Assembly (NCBI RefSeq): GCF_014197915.1 | Contig: NZ_JACIGK010000006.1 | Span: forward strand, 105,104 to 169,103 | DNA from: Roseospira visakhapatnamensis | GTDB taxonomy: Bacteria; Pseudomonadota; Alphaproteobacteria; Rhodospirillales; Rhodospirillaceae | DNA: 64,000 nt | Direction of reading: 5' to 3' | Shown here: one piece after another, positions 8,383 to 21,780 of the stretch | Numbering within the stretch: the stretch's first letter is position 1 | How the letters are laid out: each line of letters opens with the position of its first letter | Program-made: the position numbers and the translations under genes | Notes under the pieces: generated by a model | Database searches by the model: none | Seen by the model: the letters and a program-made list of their open reading frames with translations, nothing else | What the model was told of the DNA's origin: nothing

Positions 8383-9610
8383 TCAGGCCGGCATGCGTCC
8401 GCGCCAGGCGCGGGCGGCCTCCAGGCGGCGCGGGCTGCGGCCGGCGGCGTGGTCGGACACGGCGCGGACCAACTCCGCCAGGCTGTCCAGGCTGTGCGAC
8501 GGGCGGAAGTCGTCCACATGCGGCAACATGGCGCGCACGCCCGCGGCCCTGGGCTGGAAGCCGTCCCAGCGCAGCAGCGGGTTGAGCCACACCAGCCGCC
8601 GGCAGGAGCGATGCAATCGGGCCATGGGCCGCGCCAGGCCCTCGGCGCCGGCCTGATCCAGGCCGTCGGTCATCAGCAGCACCAGGGCGCCTTGACCGAG
8701 CACGCGACGGGACCAGTGGCGGTTGAAGGCCGTCAGGCAGTCGCCGATGCGCGTGCCGCCGGCCCAGTCGGGCATGGCCGCCGCCGCCGCGTCCATGGCC
8801 TGGTCGGGGTCGCGGTCGCGCAGGGGACGGGTGACGTTGGTCAGCCGGGTCCCGAAGACGAAGCCATGGAAGTGGGGCTCCCGGTTGGCCAGGCCATGCA
8901 TCAGGCGCAGGAACACGCGCGCGTAGCGGTCCATGGAGCCGCTGATGTCGCAAAGGGCGACCACGGTGGGCGGGCGCGGCTCCGGCGCGGTCCGCCGCAG
9001 GGGGATGACGTCGCCCCCGAACCGCAGGCCGGCCTTGAGGGACGCGCGCAGGTCCACCCGGCGCCCATGGGGGTGCGGGGCATGGCGGCGCGTGCGGACC
9101 GTCAACGGGGGCAGAACCAGGGCGTCGATCAGGCGTTGGGTCTGGCGGAAGTCGTCGGCGCTCATCTTATCGAAATCGAGGGTGCCGAGGCGCTCCCGGT
9201 CGGACCAGTCCAGGTCCACGTTCAGGCGCTGTTCGGGGGTGGGGCGGTCGCGATCGGCGGGCGGTGGAGGCTGTTGAGCGCCCAGGGCGTCGCGCAGCCG
9301 CTGGGATCCGGCGGGGTCTTCTCCCGGCGTGGTCAGGCGCGGCAGCAGCAGGCCCATCATGCGGCCCAGCAGGTCGGGGTCCTTCCAGAAGATGTGAAAG
9401 GCTTCATCGAACAGGGCCAGGTCCTGGTGGCGGCGCAGCAGCACGGCGGACAGGGCGGCGCGTAGGTCGGCGCGGTTGGCCACGCCCACCGCCTCCACGG
9501 CCCGCAGCGCGTCCAGGGTGTCCCCCGGGCCGACGCGCATCCCGGCGGCACGCAGCGCCCGGGCGAACTGCATGACGTTGTCGGCCAGCTTGCCCCCGGG
9601 CGGGCCGGCC

Positions 9611-9627
<17 letters not shown>
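8383..9627 (-). CDS. coxE: CoxE-like VWA domain protein
   Basis: This 414-residue protein has an N-terminal helical CoxE region (20-210) and a C-terminal von Willebrand factor A domain with the metal-ion-dependent adhesion motif DISGS at 227-231. CoxE and CoxD act together as a chaperone machine that matures the bimetallic centre of the CO dehydrogenase large subunit at the inner membrane. The GTG start at 9627 overlaps the coxD stop by 17 bp, as expected for coupled translation; an internal ATG near residue 19 is an alternative. A zinc- or magnesium-chelatase-like partner role is an equivalent description of the same MoxR-VWA module. Confidence 0.85.
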
Positions 9628-10573
<946 letters not shown>

Positions 10574-10613
10574 GGGGGACCTCTCCGGGGTGTGGACGGC
10601 GGGGCAGGGGTGT

Positions 10614-10629
10614 CGTACATTGATGTACG
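10614..10629. promoter_or_regulatory. Palindromic operator candidate between coxD and hicA
   Basis: CGTACAT at 10614-10620 and ATGTACG at 10623-10629 form a perfect 7-bp inverted repeat with a 2-bp centre. It sits 71 bp before the hicA ATG and 41 bp before the coxD GTG. HicB proteins with a C-terminal DNA-binding domain repress their own operons by binding palindromes, so this is a candidate HicB site that could also affect coxD. The sequence is seen; the binding is inferred. Confidence 0.5.
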
Positions 10630-10699
10630 AAATGCGTTTTTCACTTGGTTGTTTTTGCGCGTTCCCGCAGTCTATGCGCAAGGCTGACGGGAGGCGCGC

Positions 10700-10900
10700 A
10701 TGCCGACACGGGACCAGTTCCTGAGGGCGTTACGGAGGGAGTGTCGAAAAGCTGGCTATGTCCTGCTCCTCGACACCAAAAAAGGCAAAGGTTCACATAT
10801 TGAGGTTTCCGTGGGGTCGAGATCGACCTACGTGAAGGACGGCGAACTCTCTCCAGATTACATGAGGCTTGTCCGCAAGCAACTTGGCTTCAAAAGGTAA
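10700..10900 (+). CDS. hicA: HicA family mRNA interferase toxin
   Basis: This 66-residue protein has the double-stranded-RNA-binding-like HicA fold. A lysine/glycine-rich turn leads into KGKGSHIEV, which contains the catalytic histidine, and a basic C-terminus ends the protein (VRKQLGFKR). HicA cleaves mRNA without needing the ribosome and is held inactive by HicB. GGGAGG precedes the ATG. Base composition just upstream is lower in GC than in the flanking cox genes, which fits acquisition by transfer. It is followed after 27 bp by hicB. Confidence 0.88.
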   Translation: MPTRDQFLRALRRECRKAGYVLLLDTKKGKGSHIEVSVGSRSTYVKDGELSPDYMRLVRKQLGFKR

Positions 10901-10927
10901 CCCTGTTGCAAGATGAGGAGGTGTGTC

Positions 10928-11368
10928 GTGAATCTGTCCTATCCCGTCACGGTCGAAAATTATCCCGATACCTGGATCGTTCAGTTCATTGATATCCCCG
11001 GGGCGATTACCGAGGGTAAGACCCGCGAGGAGGCCCTGCACAATGCCGAAGACTGCCTGGACGTCGCCTTGCTCTGCCTGTTCGACGACGGCGATCCCTT
11101 CCCACCGACGGCCTCGTCCGAGGGGGACGCCTGGGTCTCGCCCACCGCGCCCATCGCCGCCAAGCTGGCCGTGATGATGGCCTGGCGGGACAGCGGCCTC
11201 AGCAAGAGCGACTTGGCCCGCCGCCTGCGCAAGTCCGAGTCCGAGGTGCGCACCCGCATCCTCAACCCCCGCCACAACACCGCCCTGGCCACCCTGGACG
11301 CCGCCGCGCGGGCGCTGGGATCGCGGCTGACGGTGGACATTGCTCCTGTGTCGGGATCGCAGGCTTGA
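10928..11368 (+). CDS. hicB: HicB family antitoxin with helix-turn-helix
   Basis: The GTG at 10928 is preceded by GAGGAGG at ideal distance and gives 146 residues; an ATG at 10913 is possible but poorly placed. Residues 1-70 are the HicB RNase-H-like neutralising domain (YPVTVE...DIPGAITEG). Residues 90-135 hold a Cro/XRE-like helix-turn-helix (SKSDLARRLRKSESEVRTRI), so it should repress the hicA promoter. The pair sits inside the cox-like cluster on the opposite strand; no integrase or repeats mark how it arrived. Confidence 0.88.
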   Translation: MNLSYPVTVENYPDTWIVQFIDIPGAITEGKTREEALHNAEDCLDVALLCLFDDGDPFPPTASSEGDAWVSPTAPIAAKLAVMMAWRDSGLSKSDLARRLRKSESEVRTRILNPRHNTALATLDAAARALGSRLTVDIAPVSGSQA

Positions 11369-11443
11369 GGTGGGGGATCGCCCGCTGCCCGCTGCCAGTA
11401 TGGGAGACGGCGGCCGGCCGTTGGCCAGCCGCCCTACGCTGAT

Positions 11444-12241
11444 TTACCCTCCGCACGCCGCCACCGCGCGCGCCGCCAGGACGGAAACCAGCGCTGCCCG
11501 GTACGCCGGGGTCGCGTGCAGGTCGCTGTTCAGGCCATCGGCCGAAATGGTCACGGCCTTCGCGGCGGCCGGCGAGAAATCGGCGGCGAGCGCCACCTCC
11601 AGCGCCGTGGCGCGCAAGGCATAAGGGGCCGCGCCGGTGACGCCGACGCGCACCGCCCCCCCGGGCATGCGCGCCACCATCACCCCGGCGATGGCGTACC
11701 CCGAGGCCGCCTGCGCGAACTTGGCGTAGGCGGCGACCTCGGGAATGGGGAAGGCGATTTCGGTGATCAGTTCGCCCGGCTCCAGGGCGGTGGTGAACAG
11801 GTCCTGGAAGTAGTCGTCCCCGGCAATCTCCCGCCGGTTGGTGCGCACGGTGGCGCCCAGCCCGATGACGGCGGCGGGGTAGTCGGCGGACGGATCGGCA
11901 TTGGCCACGGAGCCGCCGATGGTGCCCCGGTTGCGCACCTGGGCATCGCCGATCTGGCTGGCCAGATGGGCCAGCGCCGGAATGGCGCCGGCCACCGTGT
12001 CGGACGCCGCCACCTCGGCATGGCGCGTGCCCGCGCCGATGATGACGTGATCGCCCTCCCGGCGGATGCCGCGCAGGGCCTCGATCCCGCCCAGGTCCAC
12101 CAGCGCGTCGGGCATGGCCAGGCGTTGCTTGAGGGTGGGTATCAGGGTCTGCCCCCCGGACAGGAACTGGATGTCGTCGCTGGTGATCAGGGCCACGGCC
12201 TCGTCGATGGAGGACGGCCGGTGATACTCGAAGGCGTACAT
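11444..12241 (-). CDS. coxM: CoxM-like FAD subunit of a molybdenum hydroxylase
   Basis: This 265-residue protein has the FAD-binding PCMH fold of CO dehydrogenase medium subunits: SGGQTLIP near 28-35 contacts FAD, and IGGSVANADPSAD near 108-120 binds the flavin pyrophosphate. A C-terminal CODH flavoprotein domain follows. It passes electrons from the two [2Fe-2S] clusters of CoxS to quinone or another acceptor. It follows coxL by 25 bp and is last in the coxS-coxL-coxM transcript. The substrate of the complex is set by CoxL. Confidence 0.88.
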   Translation of the reverse strand: MYAFEYHRPSSIDEAVALITSDDIQFLSGGQTLIPTLKQRLAMPDALVDLGGIEALRGIRREGDHVIIGAGTRHAEVAASDTVAGAIPALAHLASQIGDAQVRNRGTIGGSVANADPSADYPAAVIGLGATVRTNRREIAGDDYFQDLFTTALEPGELITEIAFPIPEVAAYAKFAQAASGYAIAGVMVARMPGGAVRVGVTGAAPYALRATALEVALAADFSPAAAKAVTISADGLNSDLHATPAYRAALVSVLAARAVAACGG

Positions 12242-12266
12242 GCGATGATCTCCCCGAACCGTGACC

Positions 12267-14660
12267 CTATTCCGCCGCCCGGGCGGGGGCGCGCGCGTCC
12301 TGAATGGCCTGCCAGACCGCGAGCGGCGTCGCCGGCATGGCGATATCCTCGACCCCCAGCGGTTCCAGCGCGTCCAGGATGGCGTTGATGATCGCTGGCG
12401 GGCTGCCGATGGCGCCGGCCTCGCCGCAGCCCTTGGCCCCCAGCGGATTGTGGGTGCAGGGCGTGCAGGTGAAGTCGAAGCGATAGTCCGGGATGTCGGC
12501 GGCGCGCGGCATGGCGTAGTCCATGTAGCTACCGGTCATCAACTGGCCGTCATCGTCATAGGCGCAGCCCTCCAGCAGCGCCTGGCCCAGCCCCTGGGCG
12601 ACGCCGCCGTGCACCTGGCCCTCGACGATCATGGGGTTGATGATGGTGCCGAAGTCGTCCACCGCCGTGAACCGCTCCACGCTGACCCGGCCGGTGTCCG
12701 GGTCCACCTCCACCTCGCAGACATAGGTCCCGGCGGGGAAGGTGAAGTTGGCCGGGTCGTAGAAGGCGCTTTCGTCCAGGCCGGGTTCCAGGGTGTCGTG
12801 CGGGAAGTTGTGCGGCACGTAGGCCTGGAAGGCGACCTCGCCCATGGTCAGCGACCGGTCCGTGCCGGCCACCCGGAAGGCGCCGTCCGAGAACTCGACA
12901 TCGCCCTCGCCGGCCTCCAGCATGTGGGCGGCGATCTTGCGGCCCTTGTCGATGATCTTGTCCATGGCGCGGACGATGGCCGACCCCCCCACCGCCAGCG
13001 AGCGCGACCCATAGGTGCCCATGCCGAAGGGAATGCGGCTGGTGTCACCGTGCACGATCTCCACGTTGGCCATGGGCACGCCCAGGCGGTCGGCGACGAT
13101 CTGGGCGAAGGTCGTTTCGTGGCCCTGGCCGTGGCTGTGGCTGCCGGTGAACACGGTGACCGAGCCAGTGGGGTTCATGCGCACCTCGGCGGCCTCGTAC
13201 AGGCCGGCCCGCGCCCCCAGGGCACCGGCCACGGCGGAGGGGGCGATGCCGCAGGCCTCGATGTAGCAGGACAGGCCCCGGCCGCGCAGCTTGCCCTTGG
13301 CCTCCGAGGCGGCCCGGCGCTCGGCGAAGATCGCGTACTCCGACAGGTCGAGCGCCCGGTTCAGGCTGGCCTCGTAGTCGCCGGTGTCATAGGCCAGGGC
13401 CACCGGCGTCTGGTAGGGGAACTGGTCGGGCTGGATGAAGTTGCGCCGGCGCAGGTCCGCCGGGTCCATGTCCAGTTCGTGGGCCGCCTTCTCGACGATC
13501 CGCTCCAGCAGGTAGGTGGCCTCCGGACGGCCGGCGCCGCGATAGGCGTCCACGGGCGTGGTGTGGGTGAACAGCGCCTTGACCTCGGCGTAAATGGCCG
13601 GGGTGCGGTACTGACCCGCGAGAAGCGTGGCATACAGGTACGTCGGCACGCATGAGGCGAAGGTGGACAGGTAGGCGCCCATGTTGGCCAGCGTCCGCAC
13701 CCGCAGCCCGACGAAGTGGCCCTCGGCGTCCAACGCGAGTTCGGCGGTGGTCACATGGTCGCGGCCATGACAGTCGGTCATGAAGGATTCCGAGCGGTCG
13801 GCGGTCCACTTGACCGGGCGGCCCACCTTGGCTGCGGCCCAGGTGACCACCGCTTCCTCGGCATAATGGAAGATCTTGGAGCCGAAGCCGCCCCCCACGT
13901 CCGGGGCCACCACCCGCACCTTGTGCTCGGGCAGGTTCAGGACGAAGGCGCACATCAGCAGCCGGATCACGTGCGGATTCTGGCTGGTGGTGGTCAGGGT
14001 GTAGGACCCGTCCGCCGGATCGTACTCGCCGAGGGCCGCGCGCGGTTCGACGGCATTGGGAATCAGGCGGTTGTTGACCAGGTCCAGCCGGGTGACATGG
14101 GCGGCGCCGGCGAAGGCGGCGTCGGCGGCGGCCTTGTCGCCAATGTCCCAGTCGTAGCAGACGTTGCCGGGCACGTCGTCGTGGACCAGCGGCGCGCCGG
14201 GGCGGGCGGCATCGGCCACGTGGGCGACGGCCGGCAGCGGGTCGTAGTCCACCACCACGGCCTCGGCGCCGTCGCGGGCGGCGTGGCGGTTCTCGGCCAG
14301 CACCACCGCGACCGCGTCGCCGACGGTGCGCACCCGGTCGAGGGCCAGGGGCGGGTGCGGCGGTTCCTGCATGGGCACGCCGCCCTTGCCGATCACCTGC
14401 CAGCCGCAGGGCAGGCCGCCGATGCCCTCGGCGGCCATGTCGGCGCCGGTCAGCACCGCCACCACCCCCGGAATGGCCATGGCGGGCGCGCCGTCGACAT
14501 CCAGCACGCGGGCGTGGGCGTGTGGGGAGCGCACGAAGCAGGCGTGCACCTGCCCCGGGCGGTGAAGGTCGTCGGTGTACCGGCCGCGACCGGTGAGGAA
14601 GCGGGCGTCCTCGGTGCGCTTGACCGAGGTGCCGACGGTCCTGGTGGCGGTCTCCGTCAT
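12267..14660 (-). CDS. coxL: CoxL-like molybdopterin large subunit, form II
   Basis: The ATG at 14660 lies 4 bp after the coxS stop and gives 797 residues, the usual length. The domain order is an aldehyde oxidase/xanthine dehydrogenase a/b hammerhead domain, then the Mo-cofactor domains. The loop over the active site reads AYRGAGR at 372-378. True aerobic CO dehydrogenases (form I) carry AYRCSFR with the copper-binding cysteine; AYRGAGR marks form II (putative CODH, BMS type), which lacks that cysteine. The complex is therefore a molybdenum hydroxylase whose substrate may not be CO. Nearby coxDE and xdhC supply maturation factors. Confidence 0.88.
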   Translation of the reverse strand: MTETATRTVGTSVKRTEDARFLTGRGRYTDDLHRPGQVHACFVRSPHAHARVLDVDGAPAMAIPGVVAVLTGADMAAEGIGGLPCGWQVIGKGGVPMQEPPHPPLALDRVRTVGDAVAVVLAENRHAARDGAEAVVVDYDPLPAVAHVADAARPGAPLVHDDVPGNVCYDWDIGDKAAADAAFAGAAHVTRLDLVNNRLIPNAVEPRAALGEYDPADGSYTLTTTSQNPHVIRLLMCAFVLNLPEHKVRVVAPDVGGGFGSKIFHYAEEAVVTWAAAKVGRPVKWTADRSESFMTDCHGRDHVTTAELALDAEGHFVGLRVRTLANMGAYLSTFASCVPTYLYATLLAGQYRTPAIYAEVKALFTHTTPVDAYRGAGRPEATYLLERIVEKAAHELDMDPADLRRRNFIQPDQFPYQTPVALAYDTGDYEASLNRALDLSEYAIFAERRAASEAKGKLRGRGLSCYIEACGIAPSAVAGALGARAGLYEAAEVRMNPTGSVTVFTGSHSHGQGHETTFAQIVADRLGVPMANVEIVHGDTSRIPFGMGTYGSRSLAVGGSAIVRAMDKIIDKGRKIAAHMLEAGEGDVEFSDGAFRVAGTDRSLTMGEVAFQAYVPHNFPHDTLEPGLDESAFYDPANFTFPAGTYVCEVEVDPDTGRVSVERFTAVDDFGTIINPMIVEGQVHGGVAQGLGQALLEGCAYDDDGQLMTGSYMDYAMPRAADIPDYRFDFTCTPCTHNPLGAKGCGEAGAIGSPPAIINAILDALEPLGVEDIAMPATPLAVWQAIQDARAPARAAE

Positions 14661-14664
14661 GGCC

Positions 14665-15147
<483 letters not shown>

Positions 15148-15193
15148 GGGGTGCGGCTCCTCCCTGCGGGGGGCCGGCCGGCGTCGGTGCCGC

Positions 15194-15283
15194 GCCGAAC
15201 CCTTGTCTGACGGGACCCTTTGGTCTTGCGGGATCCCTTGATCTCTTGGGATCCCCGGATCGGCAGGGATCCTCTATGGTCCG
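15194..15283. repeat. 18-bp tandem repeat in the coxS-xdhC divergent region
   Basis: GGGACCC at 15212 and GGGATCC at 15230, 15248 and 15266 recur at an exact 18-bp spacing, each followed by a CT/GATC-rich stretch; a more degenerate unit precedes them. The four clear units span 15212-15283. The array lies 65-136 bp upstream of coxS. The rest of the 438-bp region (15148-15585) between coxS and xdhC must hold both promoters; I see no clear consensus elements. The repeat could be a multi-site operator or a minisatellite. Confidence 0.65.
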
Positions 15284-15585
15284 GCGGTGGTCCGGCGTCG
15301 ACGAGAGACGGCACGGCCCCGTCACGAGATGATCCCGGAGCCTCCCGGCGGGAGGTTCGGCTTGGTGCGCGCGACGCGACACAGGGAAAAGACAATGGGC
15401 CCGGCGACGCGTGGCCGGGGCGGGCATCCTCCCTCGTCGTCTCGGACCTTGATGGTGTCTGGAGCACACCTTGAGTCCGGTGTTGGTTGAGTCTTACGCT
15501 ACGGAAACGATCGGAACTCTGTCAACCGCCGTGCGCCGCCCTCCCGGGTCCGTGCGGGACGGTGGCATGCCGAGAGGGACCTCCC

Positions 15586-16596
15586 ATGATCCAGGACTTC
15601 GACGAGACGGTGCTGCCGATCCTTTTGGACTGGCGCGGGGCCGGCGGCGCCGGCGCGCTGGTGACCCTGGTGCGCAAGAGCGCGTCCGGTCCCCGCCCGC
15701 TGGGCAGCCAGTTGGCGGTGGCCGCCGACGGTCGGGTGGTGGGGCTGATCTCCGGGGGCTGCGTGGAGGGCGGAATCGCCGAAGAGGCCCTGTCGGCCAT
15801 GCGCGCGGGGCGCGACCGCATGGCGCGCTTCGGCGAGGGGTCGCGCTACGTCGACCTGCGCATGCCCTGCGGCGGCAGCATCGATGTCCATGTCAACGTC
15901 ACCGTGACCGACGAGACGCTGGCCCAGGTGGTGGCGGCGCTGGCCGAGCGTCGGCCCGTGGTGATGGTCACGGACCTGGAGACCGGGGCGGCCTGGGTGG
16001 AGCCGCCGGGTGCCGGCGACGACGCGGCGTTCGCCGTCGCCGAACTGGCATGGCAGGGCGAGAGCCGCTTTCGCCGCCTGCATCGGCCGCCGCCACGTCT
16101 GGTGCTGGCCGGGCGGGGGCCGATCCTGACCCTGACGGCGCGCATCGCGGCGCTGAACGGGTACCAGGTGGTGGTGCTGACCGATGACGCGCACGCGGCC
16201 GACCAGGCGCGCGCGTCCTGTGTCGAGCCACCGCGCGGCACCGGGCCGGGCGACGTGGCGGCGGTGGCCCTGGACGCCGCGACGGCGGTGGTGACCCTGT
16301 TCCACGATCACGACGTGGAACTGCCGGTCCTGCGCCGGGCGCTGTCGAGCCGGATGGGGGCGGCGCCGGTGTTCCACATCGGTGCGCTGGGGTCACGGAC
16401 CACCCATGCGGCCCGGCTGGCGCGGCTGGCCGACGAGGGCTTTGACGACGCGACGCTCGCCCATATCGAGGGACCGGCCGGCGTGCCCATCCACGCCGCC
16501 AACCCGGCGGAGATCGCCACATCGGTGGTGGCCGGGGTGATTCGCGCCTACCGAAGCCGGCGGCCGCGCGTCAGCCAGGATGTGGCGGCGGAGTAG
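15586..16596 (+). CDS. xdhC: XdhC/CoxF family Mo-cofactor maturation protein
   Basis: The ATG at 15586 follows GAGGG and gives 336 residues; the frame extends upstream without conservation. The N-terminal XdhC_CoxI domain includes SGGCVEGG and MPCGGSIDV with the conserved cysteines. The C-terminal Rossmann-like XdhC domain starts near LVLAGRGPILTL. XdhC-type proteins bind the molybdenum cofactor, promote its sulfuration, and hand it to xanthine dehydrogenase-family enzymes. Its position divergent from coxSLM suggests it serves that complex. Confidence 0.85.
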   Translation: MIQDFDETVLPILLDWRGAGGAGALVTLVRKSASGPRPLGSQLAVAADGRVVGLISGGCVEGGIAEEALSAMRAGRDRMARFGEGSRYVDLRMPCGGSIDVHVNVTVTDETLAQVVAALAERRPVVMVTDLETGAAWVEPPGAGDDAAFAVAELAWQGESRFRRLHRPPPRLVLAGRGPILTLTARIAALNGYQVVVLTDDAHAADQARASCVEPPRGTGPGDVAAVALDAATAVVTLFHDHDVELPVLRRALSSRMGAAPVFHIGALGSRTTHAARLARLADEGFDDATLAHIEGPAGVPIHAANPAEIATSVVAGVIRAYRSRRPRVSQDVAAE

Positions 16597-16758
16597 GGGG
16601 CCGGCCGTCCCGGTCATACCTCTTCCGGGTCATCCGTCTTCCCGGCCGAGCGTCAGGTGCGCCGGCGGCTGGCGCGCTCCCGCACGATCATCGGGGGGCA
16701 TCCGGTCTCGGTGCCCAACCCCTTGAAACCCCATCTCCTCCGGCGCAAAGTGCGGCCC

Positions 16759-19047
<2,289 letters not shown>

Positions 19048-19062
19048 ACACGCGCGCCAGCG

Positions 19063-19092
19063 CGCCCCCGAACCGGGTGGCCGGCGGGGGCG
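19063..19092. terminator. Hairpin between convergent parC and flgL
   Basis: CGCCCCC at 19063-19069 pairs with GGGGGCG at 19086-19092; the loop holds a second small CCGG/CCGG pairing. It sits between two convergent stop codons and could end both transcripts. No U tract is seen. Confidence 0.4.
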
Positions 19093-19105
19093 GTCCGGTC
19101 CGGTG

Positions 19106-20017
19106 TCAGCGGACGTAGTCGGTCAGCGAGATCGAGGTCAGGGACGACAGCGCCGAGAACGATGCCTGCAACACCGCCTCGTGCTGGGCCACGGTGGCGG
19201 TGGCGGCCGCCACGTCCACCTTGGTGATGCTGTCCAGCGCGCTTTCGGCGTAAAGCTGGAACTCGGTCTGGCTGTCGATCAGGGTGGAGAGCTTCTTGCT
19301 TTGCCCGGACAGGGCTTCCTGGTCGGTGGCCAGCGCCGTGGCGGCGTCGTCAAGCAGATCGTAGGCGTCCTGCATCAGGGCCGTGTCGGGGGGGTTGGTG
19401 GTCATGCCGGCCAGCAGCGACAGGGCGCGCAAGGTCTTCTCGGCGCCGTCGCCGTCGGCGCGCACCCCGTAGGTCAGGCCGGTATCGCCGTCCACCATCA
19501 GAATCCGGTCGGTGCCGGCGCCCTGATAGTAGTCGCCATCGGGGAGCGCCGGCGCGGACAACGGGTCATAGGCCGGGTCATTCAGGTCGACCGGCGCCGC
19601 CGTGGCCCCGTTGCCGCCGAACACCGCGCGCCCGCCCACGTCGGTGTTGAACAGGCTGGCCACGGTCTTGAGCCACCCGTCGGCGGAGGTCTGAAGGGTG
19701 CCGGTGTCGGTGATGGTGCCGTTGATGGCGGCGGCGATGTCCACCTTCGCGGTCTCGATGACGTCCACGATGTCCGCGAGGGTTCCATAGGCCGTGTCGA
19801 CCAGGGCTTTGGCGTTTTCGGCCTCCGAGACCAGATGCGCCGAGGCCTTCAGGTCGCTTTCCAGGCTGATCGCCGTGCCGGCGGCGCCGTTCAGGCCCGA
19901 CAGCGTCGCGCTCTTCAACTCGCTGCCTTGCTGAACCAGCGCGGTGCTGAAGTCCGACTGAACCCGCATGGCCTGGGCCAGCAGCGTGGCTTGCATGGTG
20001 CTGGTGCTTACCCGCAT
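19106..20017 (-). CDS. flgL: Flagellar hook-filament junction protein FlgL
   Basis: This 303-residue flagellin-like protein has N- and C-terminal coiled-coil D0/D1 helices (MRVSTSTMQATLLAQAM at the start, ending SLTDYVR) and a central variable domain with AVFGGNG. FlgL caps the FlgK ring and forms the adaptor on which flagellin polymerises. It is exported by the flagellar type III system. It is the last gene of the flgDE-orf-flgN-flgKL operon, starting 11 bp after flgK. Confidence 0.88.
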   Translation of the reverse strand: MRVSTSTMQATLLAQAMRVQSDFSTALVQQGSELKSATLSGLNGAAGTAISLESDLKASAHLVSEAENAKALVDTAYGTLADIVDVIETAKVDIAAAINGTITDTGTLQTSADGWLKTVASLFNTDVGGRAVFGGNGATAAPVDLNDPAYDPLSAPALPDGDYYQGAGTDRILMVDGDTGLTYGVRADGDGAEKTLRALSLLAGMTTNPPDTALMQDAYDLLDDAATALATDQEALSGQSKKLSTLIDSQTEFQLYAESALDSITKVDVAAATATVAQHEAVLQASFSALSSLTSISLTDYVR

Positions 20018-20028
20018 GGGTCCACTCC

Positions 20029-21768
20029 CTAATTCATCATGGCGACGAGGCTGTCGAACATGTCCTGGGCGGTGCTGATGATCTGAGACACCGACTGGTA
20101 CGACTGCTCCAGCGCCAGCAGTTTGGCCGATTCCTCGTCCACGTTGACGCCGTGGGCGTTGGTGAAGCTGTTCGACAGCGTGGCGTAGGTCTGCGCCGAC
20201 AGGCTCGCCGCGTCACCGGCCGCGCTGGCCCGGTCGGCGACGTCGTCGATCAGCGCGGCGGTCTGGCCGATCGCCGAGCGTTCGGCGGCGGTCATCGTGC
20301 TTGTGGCGTCGAAGGCGATGGGGTCGTCCAGCGCCGTCCACAGGGCCTGGAGACCGCTGGTGTCGCCCTTCACCAGGGCGGTGTCACCCACGGTGGTGGA
20401 GGCCGGGATGGCCACGGGTAGACCCTGGGAGCCCACGGTCTCCGCCACCGCCAGGTCGGACGCGCCGGTTCCGGACATCACGGTGTTGATGCCCAGGGCA
20501 TGCGCCAGGCCCCATCCGTTGGCGCCCACCGTGGTCTCGCCGGCCAGCACCACGCCGGTGCCGGCGGTGTCGGCCGTGATCACCACATGGCCGTTGGCGT
20601 CCAGGGTGGCGGAGACGCCGGCGGCGCCGTCCAGGGCGGCCACCAGATCGGCGTGGGTGGCGATGGTGGACAGGTCGATGTCGGTGGACGACACCACGGT
20701 GCCGTCCGCGTCCACCGCCGCGACCGAGAGGATGCCGGATCCGCTGAAGGGGTCTGCTCCGGCGACGGCGGTCGTTCCGGTGAGGGTGCCCGGCGCGGGC
20801 ACGGGCGTGGCCTTGCTGGCGGCGGCGTTCAGGGCGTCGGCGATCCCCATGGCGAGGGCGTCCAACCCCTCCTGGATCGCCGGCAGCGTGGTGTCGCGCG
20901 CCGTGATCAAGGCCCCCAGCGTGCCCCCCGAGAGCGCCGCGGTGATGTCCGTGCCATGGACCTCGATGCCCTGGACGGTGCCGCCGCCGCTGGGATCGTA
21001 GGCGGCATCGGCCGTCATGCGGCCGAACGGGGTATAGGACAGTGTTTGGGCCGACGAGGTCAGCAGCGGTGTTCCGCCCGCGCTGTAGACCCGCAACTCC
21101 CCGGTGCCGGTGGTGAAGTAGGTGATGTCGACCAGGCCGCTTAACGTCTCCAGCATCACGCGCTGGGAGTCGAGCAGGTCCGCCGTGGGGTCGCCGGTCG
21201 CGGTGGCGCGCGCGATCTCGTCGTTCAGGTCGTCGAGCCCCGACAGCAGGGCGTTGATGTCGTCCACCGTCTCGGCGATCTCGGTGTCGGCCGTGGTGCG
21301 GCTGGCCTGCACCGCCTGGCTCGTGTCCCGAAGGGTCGCGGCCCAGGTCTCCAGGGCGTCCGTGACGTCGGCGGCCGACTGGGCGCTGCCGCCCGCGTTG
21401 ACGGCCTCGCCAAGGACGGACATCAGGTCGGACAGGGCCGTTTCCAGGGCCGACCCGCTGTCCGTCGTGCCCAGCGCGTTGAGGATGCCCTCGGCGTAGG
21501 CGGCGAGGGTCGCGTCATGGGCGGACTCGGAGGTGGCCCCCATGACCTCGCGCATCAGCGCCGTGTTCACGGCATTGCCGATGCCGACCACCATCACCCC
21601 GGTGGCTTGCCCGCCGACCACCGTGGTGGCGATGTCGGTGCTCTTGGCGGTGTAGCCAATGGTCTTGGCGTTGGTGATGTTCGTCGACGTCACGGACAGG
21701 GCCGTCTGCGTGGCCATGAGTCCGCCGCGTGCGGTGTACATGATGTTGGCGATGGAGGTCATGGCCAT
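20029..21768 (-). CDS. flgK: Flagellar hook-associated protein FlgK
   Basis: The 579-residue product begins with the rod/hook N-terminal motif (ARGGLMATQTALSVTSTNITNAKTIG cut short: the ANN-type helix NITNAKTIGYT) and ends with the matching C-terminal helix (EESAKLLALEQSYQSVSQII). The middle is the FlgK-specific D2 region rich in Thr and Ala. FlgK forms the first junction ring on the hook. The ATG at 21768 is used; one at 21762 is an equal alternative. It lies directly after the FlgN-like chaperone gene, its normal chaperone. Confidence 0.88.
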   Translation of the reverse strand: MAMTSIANIMYTARGGLMATQTALSVTSTNITNAKTIGYTAKSTDIATTVVGGQATGVMVVGIGNAVNTALMREVMGATSESAHDATLAAYAEGILNALGTTDSGSALETALSDLMSVLGEAVNAGGSAQSAADVTDALETWAATLRDTSQAVQASRTTADTEIAETVDDINALLSGLDDLNDEIARATATGDPTADLLDSQRVMLETLSGLVDITYFTTGTGELRVYSAGGTPLLTSSAQTLSYTPFGRMTADAAYDPSGGGTVQGIEVHGTDITAALSGGTLGALITARDTTLPAIQEGLDALAMGIADALNAAASKATPVPAPGTLTGTTAVAGADPFSGSGILSVAAVDADGTVVSSTDIDLSTIATHADLVAALDGAAGVSATLDANGHVVITADTAGTGVVLAGETTVGANGWGLAHALGINTVMSGTGASDLAVAETVGSQGLPVAIPASTTVGDTALVKGDTSGLQALWTALDDPIAFDATSTMTAAERSAIGQTAALIDDVADRASAAGDAASLSAQTYATLSNSFTNAHGVNVDEESAKLLALEQSYQSVSQIISTAQDMFDSLVAMMN

Positions 21769-21780
21769 GGCGGCGGTGTC

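Noticed and set aside
10700..11368. Prophage or integrative element carrying hicAB
   Set aside because: No integrase, transposase, att-like repeats or tRNA gene flanks the pair; transfer of a small module is enough.
12267..14660. Bona fide aerobic CO dehydrogenase (form I)
   Set aside because: The active-site loop is AYRGAGR, lacking the copper-binding cysteine of AYRCSFR.
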